From Candidatus Propionivibrio dominans (lineage in GTDB: Bacteria > Pseudomonadota > Gammaproteobacteria > Burkholderiales > Rhodocyclaceae), in contig JADJNC010000056.1 of NCBI GenBank assembly GCA_016709335.1, forward strand, positions 1 through 8,315: a DNA stretch of 8,315 nucleotides. Direction: 5' to 3'. Position numbers and translations under genes: made by a program. The notes under the pieces were generated by a model. That model did not search any database. It saw only the letters and a list, made by a program, of their open reading frames with translations, and was not told where the DNA came from. Positions 1-6,234 of the stretch are shown here, piece after piece (positions within the stretch are counted from its first letter, which is position 1; each line of letters opens with the position of its first letter).

Positions 1-556
1 CAACCTTCTTGAAACTCATCGTCTTGCCCTCGGCGTCCTTGGTCTTGACACCAAGCCGCGACAAGGCACCCACGTTGCCGTTCTGGGCCTTCGCCAGCGC
101 CGTCGATACCGCGCCGAGGTCCTTGCCCGTGCCCGCGCTGATGTCCATCGCCAGACCGGCGAGCTTCTGCGCCTTCCCCACATCACCGGTCGCCCGGACC
201 AGGTTGCTCAATGCGGGCCGCAAGTCGTCGTCAGCCACACCTTTGGCGCGGCCCTGAGCACTAATCCACTGCTCGGTCGCGGCAATCTGCGACTTCGTCG
301 CACCGGCAGAGTTGCGGAATTGAGTCGCCATCCGCTTGGCCGACGCCTCGTCCTCAATCGCGGCCTGGACGAACTTCACCGCAGCGCCAGCAGCGACCAC
401 CAGGCCAGCCGCCAGCCCCATCGCGGCGAGCTTCCCAGCCTTGCCGAGCAACTGCATCTTGCCGCGCTGCTGGTCCGCCGCCTTCCCGACCTTGTTGAAC
501 TTGTCGGAGGCTTGGTCTTTGGCGAGGATGTCAAACTTGACCTTGGTGTCAGTCAC
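1..556 (-). CDS. Tape measure protein, N-terminal part (3' end outside window)
   Basis: The tape measure fills the tail tube during assembly and sets tail length. The 185 residues here begin VTDTKVKFDILAKDQASDKF and continue NKVGKAADQQRGK, a common opening in actinobacterial phages. A hydrophobic helix rich in Ala and Gly (about 44-65, LAAMGLAAGLVVAAGAAVKF) follows, then alternating Ala-rich helices, including QFRNSAGATKSQIAATEQWI (79-98) and AMDISAGTGKDLGAVSTALA (136-155), and GALSRLGVKTKDAEGKTMSF near the edge. This last pattern, 'LA.A..GN..ALSRLG', is frequent in phage tape measures. The start is probably GTG 556, with GAGG at 571-568 upstream; GTG 565 is the alternative but too close to that site. 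The frame is open to base 2, so most of the gene is outside the window. Confidence 0.85.
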   Translation of the reverse strand, partial: MTDTKVKFDILAKDQASDKFNKVGKAADQQRGKMQLLGKAGKLAAMGLAAGLVVAAGAAVKFVQAAIEDEASAKRMATQFRNSAGATKSQIAATEQWISAQGRAKGVADDDLRPALSNLVRATGDVGKAQKLAGLAMDISAGTGKDLGAVSTALAKAQNGNVGALSRLGVKTKDAEGKTMSFKKV

Positions 557-579
557 CGTGACCACCGCCTCGCCGTTGT

Positions 580-1121
580 CTAGTTGTCGCGCGCAGCCTT
601 CGCTGCATCACGCTGGTATTGGTCAATCCACGCCAACAGGGCGTTCTCTTGAGCGACCGTCAGCAGGTCGCACTCCCAAGGACGAATGTTCAGCAGGTGA
701 GCTAGGAGCCCGAGATAGCGTTCTCGTCGCTCAGCTCGAGGGCTTCGTCCGACGCTTTTGGGGCCTCATCAAGCGTCCCCCGCAGCAGGTCCAAAGCAGC
801 CTGCTCACGCTCGGACAACTCGGGTTCAGCCTCCAACGCAGCGATAGCCTCGCGGGTCTCGTCCTCGTCCAGCTCGAAGTCCACCTCGGCGTACGAAAAG
901 ACGACCTCGTCCCACTTGAGTGTGGGCCTCGACCGCTTCAACAGCACGAACAACAGACCATGATGGGCGAGCATCGACCCGCGACCGAGCTGGGCCTGCC
1001 ACTCCTCGAACGTCCAGCCGGTATGCCGCTCAATCGCCTCAGCCTCAGGCGACAACAACCGCGAGGCGTCGTACTCCCAGCTTTGCGGCTCGGCACCCTC
1101 TGGCGTATAGACGTAGCGCAT
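580..1121 (-). CDS. Tail assembly chaperone, long frameshifted form (gpG-T type)
   Basis: A -1 slip at CCCAAAA (762-756) joins the first 122 residues of the short form to 58 residues of the -1 frame, giving about 180 residues. The segment read after the slip is SVGRSPRAERRERYLGLLAH and continues LLNIRPWECDLLTVAQENAL, ending AKAARDN and TAG at 582-580. The motif 'LLAHLLNIRPWE..LLTV' is a familiar pattern in the second frame of actinobacterial phage tail chaperones, which shows that this frame is translated. It has no good start of its own and no stop between the slip site and its end. In lambda and many siphoviruses the long form made at a few per cent recruits the tube protein while the shared part binds the tape measure; the exact ratio here cannot be told. 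Confidence 0.8.
702..1121 (-). CDS. Tail assembly chaperone, short (zero-frame) form
   Basis: The product has 139 residues and corresponds to the lambda gpG class that coats the tape measure during tail assembly. It starts MRYVYTPEGAEPQSWEYDAS, has a helical middle with HTGWTFEEWQAQLGRG and HHGLLFVLLKRSRPTLKWDE, and becomes strongly acidic near the end (EVDFELDEDE and later Glu-rich helices), as is usual for this class. The sequence identity is weak across families, so the call rests on place (between tail tube and tape measure), acid content and the overlapping second frame. AGGGGG at 1134-1129 with a 7-base spacer precedes ATG 1121; a longer open frame upstream to 1223 overlaps the gp10-like gene and is unlikely. 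The zero frame stops at TAG 704-702, downstream of the slippery site. Confidence 0.82.
   Translation of the reverse strand: MRYVYTPEGAEPQSWEYDASRLLSPEAEAIERHTGWTFEEWQAQLGRGSMLAHHGLLFVLLKRSRPTLKWDEVVFSYAEVDFELDEDETREAIAALEAEPELSEREQAALDLLRGTLDEAPKASDEALELSDENAISGS
756..762 (-). other. Slippery heptamer CCCAAAA for -1 ribosomal frameshift
   Basis: The zero-frame codons are GCC CCA AAA GCG, so C CCA AAA fits the X XXY YYZ rule exactly, with both tRNAs able to re-pair after a one-base backward slip. It lies about 55 bases before the zero-frame stop. A weak stem (CGTCG at 754-750 with a CGACG about 15 bases further on) might stimulate it, but I do not see a strong pseudoknot. Confidence 0.75.
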
Positions 1122-1123
1122 TT

Positions 1124-1582
1124 TCAGACCCCCTGGGCGACCTTCTCGGCCACCCTCTCCATTGCGTCGATGATGTTCTTCTGTAGCAGGTCCAAGTCCT
1201 CGATGATGGCCTTGTCGAACCACCCCGGCTCCACCGCCTGCGTGTACCAGTGGGACCGGTTGCCATACAGCGGGTGCTTCAAAATGCCCTCGTTGAGTCG
1301 CGACAGCATCGACTTGCCACGCTTCCCGATCAGGCTCACCCCAGCCGACTTGCCAGTCAGGCGCGTGCGGGCACTGATGGTCGCTGTCGCCACTCGGTCA
1401 GCGAGCCCGCCACTAGACGGGAGCCGCTCCCGAATCCGGTCACGGATGTCAGAGATGATCGGCTTGACTGAGGCACGGATGCCGGCCAGCAGCTCCTTGC
1501 GGAGGTCGTTGCGGCCCGCCTCCTTGAGCTGCTTTGCCAGCCTCTCGAGGTCCTCCGCACCCCGGATGCTGATTTCGGTCAC
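1124..1582 (-). CDS. HK97 gp10-like tail completion/neck protein
   Basis: The product has 152 residues. It opens with TEISIRGAEDLERLAKQLKE, then a long charged helix with RKELLAGIRASVKPIISDIR (28-47), a beta region with ATATISARTRLTGKSAGVSL, and ends with a segment YGNRSHWYTQAVEPGWF (105-121) and a final helix. The order helix, strands, then 'W-x-x-Q-x-V-x-P-G-W-F' is the pattern of the HK97 gp10 family (PF04883), proteins linked to head-tail joining or tail completion. The start is GTG 1582 within the tube stop (GTGA) and without its own good ribosome site, so coupling is likely. In HK97 itself this gene comes before the tube gene; here it comes after. The product could therefore have been recruited to a tail role. 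Confidence 0.78.
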   Translation of the reverse strand: MTEISIRGAEDLERLAKQLKEAGRNDLRKELLAGIRASVKPIISDIRDRIRERLPSSGGLADRVATATISARTRLTGKSAGVSLIGKRGKSMLSRLNEGILKHPLYGNRSHWYTQAVEPGWFDKAIIEDLDLLQKNIIDAMERVAEKVAQGV

Positions 1583-2574
1583 AGCGTGGTGTCAGTCGAG
1601 ATGTAGTCAATCGACACCAGCGGATTCGTGCCGTCGAGTTGCGCGACGAACGGGTAACCGCCGCTCGTGACATCGGGGCCATCGACGGTCGGGGTGTCAC
1701 CGTCGAAGAACACCATGGGCAGCGTGAACCGGAAAGTCTGGTAGTACGTCGACGCGATCAACGGACCCACAAACTCAATCACCAGCGACGTGGCCGAATC
1801 TGCGGCGAACCGGTCAGCGAAGTCGGCCTTGTTGACCAAGTCCACCTCGATGCTGCCCGACACCTTCAGGAAATCATTCATGATCGGCTCAGCCTTGAGG
1901 CCACCCGCGCCAGCGTAGAAGCGCTCTGAGGCCATGCCTCGGTCGAATTTGACCGAGAAGCCCTTGACCCCGGACACCGCAGCCTCAGCGCCGAACGTGC
2001 CGAGCTTGACCGACATCTGTGCCCAGTGGAACGGGGCGACCCCGGTCGCCAGTGATGCCGCTACCAGAGTCTCAACCTCTGATGCCTGCCGCCCATCGAC
2101 GTCGAGCGACATGGTGAGCAGCTCGCCCACCTTGCACGAGAACTCAGCGCCGGAGAGCTTGCAGCCCTTGAAGGTGAATGGGCGCACGGTCCCAGTCAAG
2201 TCGGGTACGCCATGCTGGATGGTCAGCGACTTGCCGATGTTGTCGCCCACTGTGTGAGCCTGGAGGTAGGCAGCCGTCGCGCCCTGCTGGACCGGAGTAG
2301 CTGAGGACCCCAGCAGGTGGGCCAGCAGCAGCCCCATGCCCTTGTTGGCGACCTCAAGCTCAAAGCCACCCTCGACGGACTCAGAGGTGACCACGCGGCG
2401 CGACCCCAGCTGAGCAATCCGCCCAGCCGCGAGCCCGCCGCCCTGGACAACGTTCTTCTTCTTCTTTAGGTCAGCCTTGATGTACTCAAGGAAGCGCGTC
2501 GGTGCGACGTAGGTGCCATAGGTCGACTCAGCTGCAAAGCCGATGCTTGCCGCCAATCCTGAACCAATTGCCAT
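1579..2574 (-). CDS. Major tail tube protein
   Basis: This subunit stacks as rings to make the tail tube around the tape measure. The product has 331 residues, in range for the actinobacterial phage tube family (Phage_tube_2-like). The N-terminus MAIGSGLAASIGFAAESTYG followed by TYVAPTRFLEY is a clear family opening, and the rest is mostly beta strands and Gly/Ser/Thr turns, as in LTIQHGVPDLTGTVRPFTFKG (around 116-136, with a few residues left out at each end) and the late QTFRFTLPMVFFDGDTP. A Lys run (KKKK, 37-40) follows the first strand. AGGAGGG at 2588-2582 with a 7-base spacer is a strong ribosome site for ATG 2574, fitting high expression. The stop overlaps the next start as GTGA. Confidence 0.88.
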   Translation of the reverse strand: MAIGSGLAASIGFAAESTYGTYVAPTRFLEYIKADLKKKKNVVQGGGLAAGRIAQLGSRRVVTSESVEGGFELEVANKGMGLLLAHLLGSSATPVQQGATAAYLQAHTVGDNIGKSLTIQHGVPDLTGTVRPFTFKGCKLSGAEFSCKVGELLTMSLDVDGRQASEVETLVAASLATGVAPFHWAQMSVKLGTFGAEAAVSGVKGFSVKFDRGMASERFYAGAGGLKAEPIMNDFLKVSGSIEVDLVNKADFADRFAADSATSLVIEFVGPLIASTYYQTFRFTLPMVFFDGDTPTVDGPDVTSGGYPFVAQLDGTNPLVSIDYISTDTTL

Positions 2575-2577
2575 GTG

Positions 2578-2859
2578 TCAGCCCTCCTGAGGGGTGTTGT
2601 CGGTGGCCTCAGCCACGGGTTCCGGCTCGGGTTCCGGGTCAGGGGTGATGCCCTCGGCCTCAGCGAGGCGCGCCTGATAGTCAGCCTCGGCCTCCAGGTC
2701 GGCGGTCTGTGCCGCCTTGTCGACCGCCTCCCAAATGGCCGACTGAGTGAAGGCGTACACCTGCTCGGGGTCCACCTCGATCACCTGGCCATCCATCACC
2801 AGGCGCGACAGCGAGGGGACGAAACGGTCCTCGCCCGAAACGTTGCGGATCTTTGCCAC
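2578..2859 (-). CDS. Small acidic tail-region protein with Pro-Glu tail, function unknown
   Basis: The product has 93 residues. The N-terminal half, MAKIRNVSGEDRFVPSLSRL followed by VMDGQVIEVDPEQVYAF, reads as a small beta domain like those of short proteins found beside the tube gene in many actinobacterial phages. Residues 50-69 are an Ala/Glu-rich helix (ADLEAEADYQARLAEAE), and the end is an acidic extension DPEPEPEPEPV (74-82 or so) that is probably disordered. The first codon is GTG with a perfect ribosome site. Its place directly before the major tail gene and a three-base gap to it suggest shared high expression and a role in the tail or neck, but no function can be assigned from sequence. 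Confidence 0.75.
   Translation of the reverse strand: MAKIRNVSGEDRFVPSLSRLVMDGQVIEVDPEQVYAFTQSAIWEAVDKAAQTADLEAEADYQARLAEAEGITPDPEPEPEPVAEATDNTPQEG
2617..2640. repeat. Two tandem 12-base units coding for the Pro-Glu tail
   Basis: The unit GGGTTCCGGCTC (2617-2628) is followed directly by GGGTTCCGGGTC (2629-2640), with one mismatch. On the coding strand they give the repeated Pro-Glu dipeptides, so tail length could change by unit gain or loss without shifting the frame. Confidence 0.6.
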
Positions 2860-2864
2860 CAGGG

Positions 2865-2870
2865 CCTCCT
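2865..2870 (-). promoter_or_regulatory. Consensus Shine-Dalgarno that fixes a GTG start
   Basis: A perfect AGGAGG overlaps the stop codon of the gene before it and lies five bases before GTG 2859. It sets the start of the 93-residue protein and would allow ribosomes ending one gene to begin the next. Confidence 0.75.
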
Positions 2871-3333
2871 AGATGCGTGCCCGGAAACCGAGCTGGAAAC
2901 TGATTTGGGCCTCAGCGCCGAAGTCGGACTGAGATTGGTCGTAATGGGTGATCCGGACCCCGGACCACAGCAGCCCCGGCACGCCACCGAGGGTCAGGTC
3001 AGACAAGACAGCCGCACCAATCGCGGCCACCGCAGCGAAAACGCGGTCACGCGCTGCCTTCTGGTCACTATCGCCGTCCACGGCGTAGGCGATGCAGTCC
3101 AGAGAGCCGGACTCGTCGCGGGAGAGATCCCCCAGCGTCGCCCAATCCTGCTCCACCGTCGCCGCCGTCGACAGGTTCGAGGAGGTGGGGTCAGGGATGC
3201 CGACCACCACGAAATCGGAGGGATCTTCACCGAGCCCGACACCGTCGAATACGACGAACCCCAGCGGCTCCACCGCAGCCTCAGACAAGCCCACTAAGGC
3301 GTCAGTGACCGCAGGAATGACCGAAGGAATCAC
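2869..3333 (-). CDS. Probable tail terminator or head-tail connector protein
   Basis: The product has 154 residues. It begins VIPSVIPAVTDALVGLSEAA, has a beta-rich middle with FVVVGIPD and a central RDESGSLDCIAYAVDGD, then the helix KAARDRVFAAVAAIGAAVLS, and ends EAQISFQLGFRARI. A closing strand ending in R-A-R-I or similar is typical of tail terminators of actinobacterial siphoviruses, which cap the tube and join it to the head; the helix in the centre followed by paired strands also fits that fold. I chose GTG 3333, which overlaps the adaptor stop as GTGA; the frame is open further upstream but that stretch overlaps the adaptor and looks non-coding. It could instead be another neck protein. 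The TAG stop overlaps the Shine-Dalgarno of the next gene. Confidence 0.62.
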   Translation of the reverse strand: MIPSVIPAVTDALVGLSEAAVEPLGFVVFDGVGLGEDPSDFVVVGIPDPTSSNLSTAATVEQDWATLGDLSRDESGSLDCIAYAVDGDSDQKAARDRVFAAVAAIGAAVLSDLTLGGVPGLLWSGVRITHYDQSQSDFGAEAQISFQLGFRARI

Positions 3334-3806
3334 GCGAACCCCAGCGACCGATGTGGGGCCAGCAAGGACTCCACTGCAGCAGGCAGTAGATAGCCACCCA
3401 GCGCGGCAGCCGACTCCACGGCGCGGTTGCCTCCCTTGCGAATGGTTGACGCCCACATGTGTCGCGCCAGCTCCAGCACCGCCAACTCCAGGTCGGCAGG
3501 CAGCGCGTCGAACCCCGCGGTATAGGTGAGCACATCGCCAGCAGAAAACGACCCCGCGGCGATGCCAGTTGCCGCATCCACCGTCACTCCGGCAGGCGAC
3601 GTGACCGCAGTGACATTCACGTGAGGCAAAACCACACGCCCGCCAGACGGCGCGGTGTAGGTGTAGGTGCCGACCCTGAGTGGCGAGTCGATGACCCTAG
3701 CCACCGCAGCCTCGGCAGCATCGAGGATGCGCTGCGCTGCGGCGTCCTGTTCCGAGCCCGACAAGCCTACGTGGGCTTTGAAGGTCTCAAGGCCAAGCAC
3801 GGACAC
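3330..3806 (-). CDS. Head-tail connector adaptor, HK97 gp6-like
   Basis: The adaptor ring binds under the portal after packaging and begins the neck. The product has 158 residues. Its N-terminus ETFKAHVGLSGSEQDAAAQR and the helix ILDAAEAAVARVID (27-40) resemble the start of gp6/gp15-type adaptors, where a short helix pair is followed by a beta-rich insertion (here about 43-95, Val- and Thr-rich). The end has LELAVLELARHMWAS (105-119) and ALGGYLLPAAVESLLAPHR, a common pattern in actinobacterial phage members of this family. The start is GTG 3806 with only a weak ribosome site, so it may depend on translation of the small gene before it; a second in-frame GTG at 3800 is an alternative. The stop overlaps the next start as GTGA. 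Confidence 0.8.
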   Translation of the reverse strand: MSVLGLETFKAHVGLSGSEQDAAAQRILDAAEAAVARVIDSPLRVGTYTYTAPSGGRVVLPHVNVTAVTSPAGVTVDAATGIAAGSFSAGDVLTYTAGFDALPADLELAVLELARHMWASTIRKGGNRAVESAAALGGYLLPAAVESLLAPHRSLGFA

Positions 3807-3809
3807 CGG

Positions 3810-3998
3810 CTACGCCTTGGCTTTCGGGGCGCGCTTGGGCGTCGCACTGCCCTCGACGGGCTCGACGGACTCAAACAAGTCTTCGCGACCAAGGATGACT
3901 TCGTGAGTGTCCTCGACCTCTTGACCTGCTCCAATGAACGACTCAGAGCCGTCTTTACGGGCCGCAAAGAATGAGACTCGTGCACGCAACTTGCCCAT
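3810..3998 (-). CDS. Small phage structural-region protein of unknown function
   Basis: The product has 62 residues: MGKLRARVSFFAARKDGSES at the start, an acidic middle (LGREDLFESVEPVEG), and a short basic tail rich in Lys, Pro and Ala (PKRAPKAKA). It has no signal peptide, membrane segment or motif I recognise. GAGAGG at 4011-4006 with a 7-base spacer precedes the ATG, nearly the same ribosome site as the capsid gene. It lies between the capsid gene and the adaptor, a place where tailed phages often encode a small decoration or connector-related protein; that role is only inferred from position. The next gene starts three bases after its TAG. Confidence 0.75.
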   Translation of the reverse strand: MGKLRARVSFFAARKDGSESFIGAGQEVEDTHEVILGREDLFESVEPVEGSATPKRAPKAKA

Positions 3999-4030
3999 GT
4001 TGAGACCTCTCTACTTGTGGTGATTGCAAA

Positions 4031-4059
4031 GCAGGCGCACCTATTCGAGGTGCGCCTGC
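4031..4059 (-). terminator. Hairpin after the capsid gene, possible partial terminator
   Basis: A perfect inverted repeat of 12 bp (4031-4042 with 4048-4059) encloses a 5-base loop. On the transcribed strand the stem is GC-rich and is followed by only TTTG, a short T run. It lies 13 bases after the capsid stop, in the largest gap between genes in the window (74 bases). The geometry fits an intrinsic terminator, but the weak U tract suggests partial termination or protection of the capsid mRNA 3' end rather than a full stop, since the genes beyond have no clear promoter. Confidence 0.65.
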
Positions 4060-4072
4060 CTGCATCAATTGG

Positions 4073-5470
4073 TTATGCGATGGTGAGAACGCGGAATGCG
4101 TTGGTGGTAGACGCATCTGCGCCAACTCGCCAGAACGCAAACCAGCCAGCTTGGCCGGTAGGCCGCTGGTTGGCACCCTTCACCAAGGGTTCGTAGAGCA
4201 CCGACATGCCGATGCGATCCACGATGTAGTACTGGCTAAAATCACCCAGAAGCAGGTTCTTGGAGCCAGTCGAGGTGGTACCAACCATCGTGGTGCTCTC
4301 GTAGATCGGCGCACCCAACAGTTCCTCGGGTTGACCCATGCCAAGGTTGGCCCAGAAGGACGAACCGCCAGCGGTGTCAAACTGCCGCGTCTTGTTGATG
4401 ATGGCCTGGTTCGCAAGCCATGCAAGCGACGAGCGCGGACCACGGAACCGAGCAGGCAGTGCCGCCTGGGTGTTGTAAACGTCACCGACTGCGTAAGTCG
4501 CCACAGCAGCTGACGCCACGGTCGTAGCAGCAGGCACAACACCCTTGGGCTGTCCGGAACCAGTGCCGGTAGCAAAGGCAGCCTCTTCGAGGCGGTCCTT
4601 GGCATCGGCCAGCAAGTCAGGCAACTGGACGGAGAAGTCCGAGTCCTCCAGAACCTCATACGAACCGTAGAGCCACGCAGAAGCCTTCTGCGGGGTGATC
4701 TTCAGGTTGCCGAAGGTTGGGGAGTGGTCGGAATCTTCCGTGCCTTCTGCGAGCCAGCCCGCGTTGACACCAGCTGAAGTAACACCGTTCCAGTCGTTGG
4801 TAGCGGTGGTCTTCACGTTGGAGATCTGGCGGAACGGGTTCGCTGAGCCCGCGTTGGTCAAGATGATGGTCGGGTCCAGTGTGAACGGGACCAGGTAACC
4901 ACCGTTGGCAGACGTGAGGCTCAGTGCGGCTCGTGCGGAGTACCCCTGAGGGTCTTCGAGGTAGCGCTCGAAGCTCTCGTGGTAGTCCTCAGAGCCGGTC
5001 TCCAAGATATGCCGTGCAACAGCATCGGCGGTCTTCTTGGAGAGCGAGTGGCGTGCGCCTTCGCGCTTGCCTTCGAGCATTCGGACGACGTGCTGCTTGG
5101 CATCGTCTTCCATGCGCTCGGATTGCTCCACGACATCCATCGCGCGGCCACGAAGTTCCTTCGGGTCGATCAAGCCCGCGCGTACGCGGTCCATCTCGGC
5201 AAAGGGGTCCTTGTTGGCGCGGTTGATGATGACCTCGGGTGCGGTCGCCTCACGGTTGTATTCGTGAAGTGATGCGCTGCGAACCGCCTCGATCTTCTGA
5301 GCGCGCTCAGCGAGACGATCGTGGTCAGCCTTCTTGGTGTCCCATTCGGGGATGATGGACTCCATGCGGGCGAGCTGCTCATCGGTGGGAGTCTCAACCT
5401 GCTCCAGGTCGAGAATCTCGGAGCGCAGCGTCTCCAACTCGGAGGCCAAGGTTTCGAGCTTGGTGCTCAT
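4073..5470 (-). CDS. Major capsid protein, HK97 fold
   Basis: The 465-residue product is the shell subunit. Residues 1-70 are Leu- and Glu-rich and look like a coiled coil (for example KLETLASELETLRSEILDLE, 4-23), matching the delta domain that serves as internal scaffold in HK97-type phages and is removed by the protease encoded just upstream. The mature protein probably starts near residues 175-190, before TSANGGYLVPFTLDP (186-200), a typical opening of the mature subunit. GTGSGQPKGVVPA (302-314) is a well-known motif of this family, and the C-terminus TTNAFRVLTIA fits the usual ending. The exact cleavage site cannot be read from sequence alone. AGAGGA at 5484-5479, eight bases before the ATG, is the ribosome site. 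A perfect hairpin follows the TAA stop. Confidence 0.94.
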   Translation of the reverse strand: MSTKLETLASELETLRSEILDLEQVETPTDEQLARMESIIPEWDTKKADHDRLAERAQKIEAVRSASLHEYNREATAPEVIINRANKDPFAEMDRVRAGLIDPKELRGRAMDVVEQSERMEDDAKQHVVRMLEGKREGARHSLSKKTADAVARHILETGSEDYHESFERYLEDPQGYSARAALSLTSANGGYLVPFTLDPTIILTNAGSANPFRQISNVKTTATNDWNGVTSAGVNAGWLAEGTEDSDHSPTFGNLKITPQKASAWLYGSYEVLEDSDFSVQLPDLLADAKDRLEEAAFATGTGSGQPKGVVPAATTVASAAVATYAVGDVYNTQAALPARFRGPRSSLAWLANQAIINKTRQFDTAGGSSFWANLGMGQPEELLGAPIYESTTMVGTTSTGSKNLLLGDFSQYYIVDRIGMSVLYEPLVKGANQRPTGQAGWFAFWRVGADASTTNAFRVLTIA

Positions 5471-6234
5471 TACTTGATTCCTCTCTCAGTGTTGACAATC
5501 GCCAACGCGAACTGGTTGACGACCTGCCGAGCGGAGTGACCTTGACGGGTCGGCTCTTCGACTGGAGCTGCCTCGGGCGAGGCGCTCAATTGGTTCGCCG
5601 GCTCCAGTGGAGTGGCGAGCCCAAGCATTTGGCGCAGGCGCTCCTGGTCTTCCTGGCATGCGCCGAGCGCATCGAGGAAGGTGGAGATGTTGCGGGTGCC
5701 GAGAATTGCGGCCTCGGCGTAGGCGGGAAACACGGTGGGTCCGTACTCGCGCATCGCAACCTCGGTGCGAGTGATCCGCATCAGGTCGCCGCGCTTCTTG
5801 CCTGGTGTCCGTTGAGACTTCACAAACCGGCCCGAGAACGACTGTCCCTTGATGGCTCGCTGCTTCACCGCGTCCAGCACAGAGTCAGCCAGTGGGTTGT
5901 CCAGGTAGCGCGTCGCCGTAAACACGCCCCGGTCGTCCTCCCTCACTTCGAGAGGTACGCCGATAGGGACCGACAGAGCGCCATCCGGGGTGCCATAGAG
6001 GGTTCGAGCGTGGTTATAGAACACACCGAACCGGCCCATGTTCTCTTGGATGGTCTTGGCAAAGGAGCCGCGCGCCAGGTCCTCGATGTAGTGCCCGTCT
6101 TGGTCTCGGATCTCTGCATCGACGTTGAACGCGGCGCAGTACGCCTCGACCGTTCGCCCATCACCGTCCGCACGGATACTGATGTCGTCAAACGCAAAAG
6201 CTCGCATGAAGTCGCGAGCGGCAGGCTTACTCAT
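5470..6234 (-). CDS. Prohead maturation serine protease, HK97-like
   Basis: This protease is built into the prohead and cuts the scaffold-like N-terminus off the capsid protein, then itself. The product has 254 residues. The core spans about residues 10-185. Catalytic candidates by family pattern are His75 in FYNHARTLYG, Ser132 or Ser134 in GQSFSGRF, and a Glu in the strand RITRTEVAM (Glu158). The segment YGPTVFPAYAEA follows as in other members of PF04586. Residues after about 195 are low in complexity, rich in Ala, Pro, Glu and Gln, and may be an assembly tail. The start at ATG 6234 has a strong AAGGAGG at 6245-6239 and overlaps the portal stop; Met10 is a less likely start. Its stop and the next start share one base (TAATG). 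Confidence 0.92.
   Translation of the reverse strand: MSKPAARDFMRAFAFDDISIRADGDGRTVEAYCAAFNVDAEIRDQDGHYIEDLARGSFAKTIQENMGRFGVFYNHARTLYGTPDGALSVPIGVPLEVREDDRGVFTATRYLDNPLADSVLDAVKQRAIKGQSFSGRFVKSQRTPGKKRGDLMRITRTEVAMREYGPTVFPAYAEAAILGTRNISTFLDALGACQEDQERLRQMLGLATPLEPANQLSASPEAAPVEEPTRQGHSARQVVNQFALAIVNTERGIK

Noticed and set aside
1122..1223. Upstream extension of the chaperone to 1223
   Set aside because: It would lie inside the gp10-like gene and adds a His/Arg/Gly-rich stretch; ATG 1121 has a ribosome site and sits just after the previous stop.
336..1670. Long open frame of 444 codons on the plus strand
   Set aside because: It runs opposite to the tape measure start, chaperone, gp10-like and tube genes, all with clear family patterns. 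Its product is Ser/Arg/Pro-rich with no motif, as expected for the reverse of GC-rich coding DNA.
3334..3456. Upstream extension of the probable tail terminator to 3456
   Set aside because: The extra residues overlap the adaptor in another frame and do not look like protein; GTG 3333 overlaps the adaptor stop in the style used elsewhere in this operon.
3999..4072. Possible promoter in the gap after the capsid gene
   Set aside because: I see no convincing -10/-35 pair on the minus strand; only the hairpin and a ribosome site stand out.
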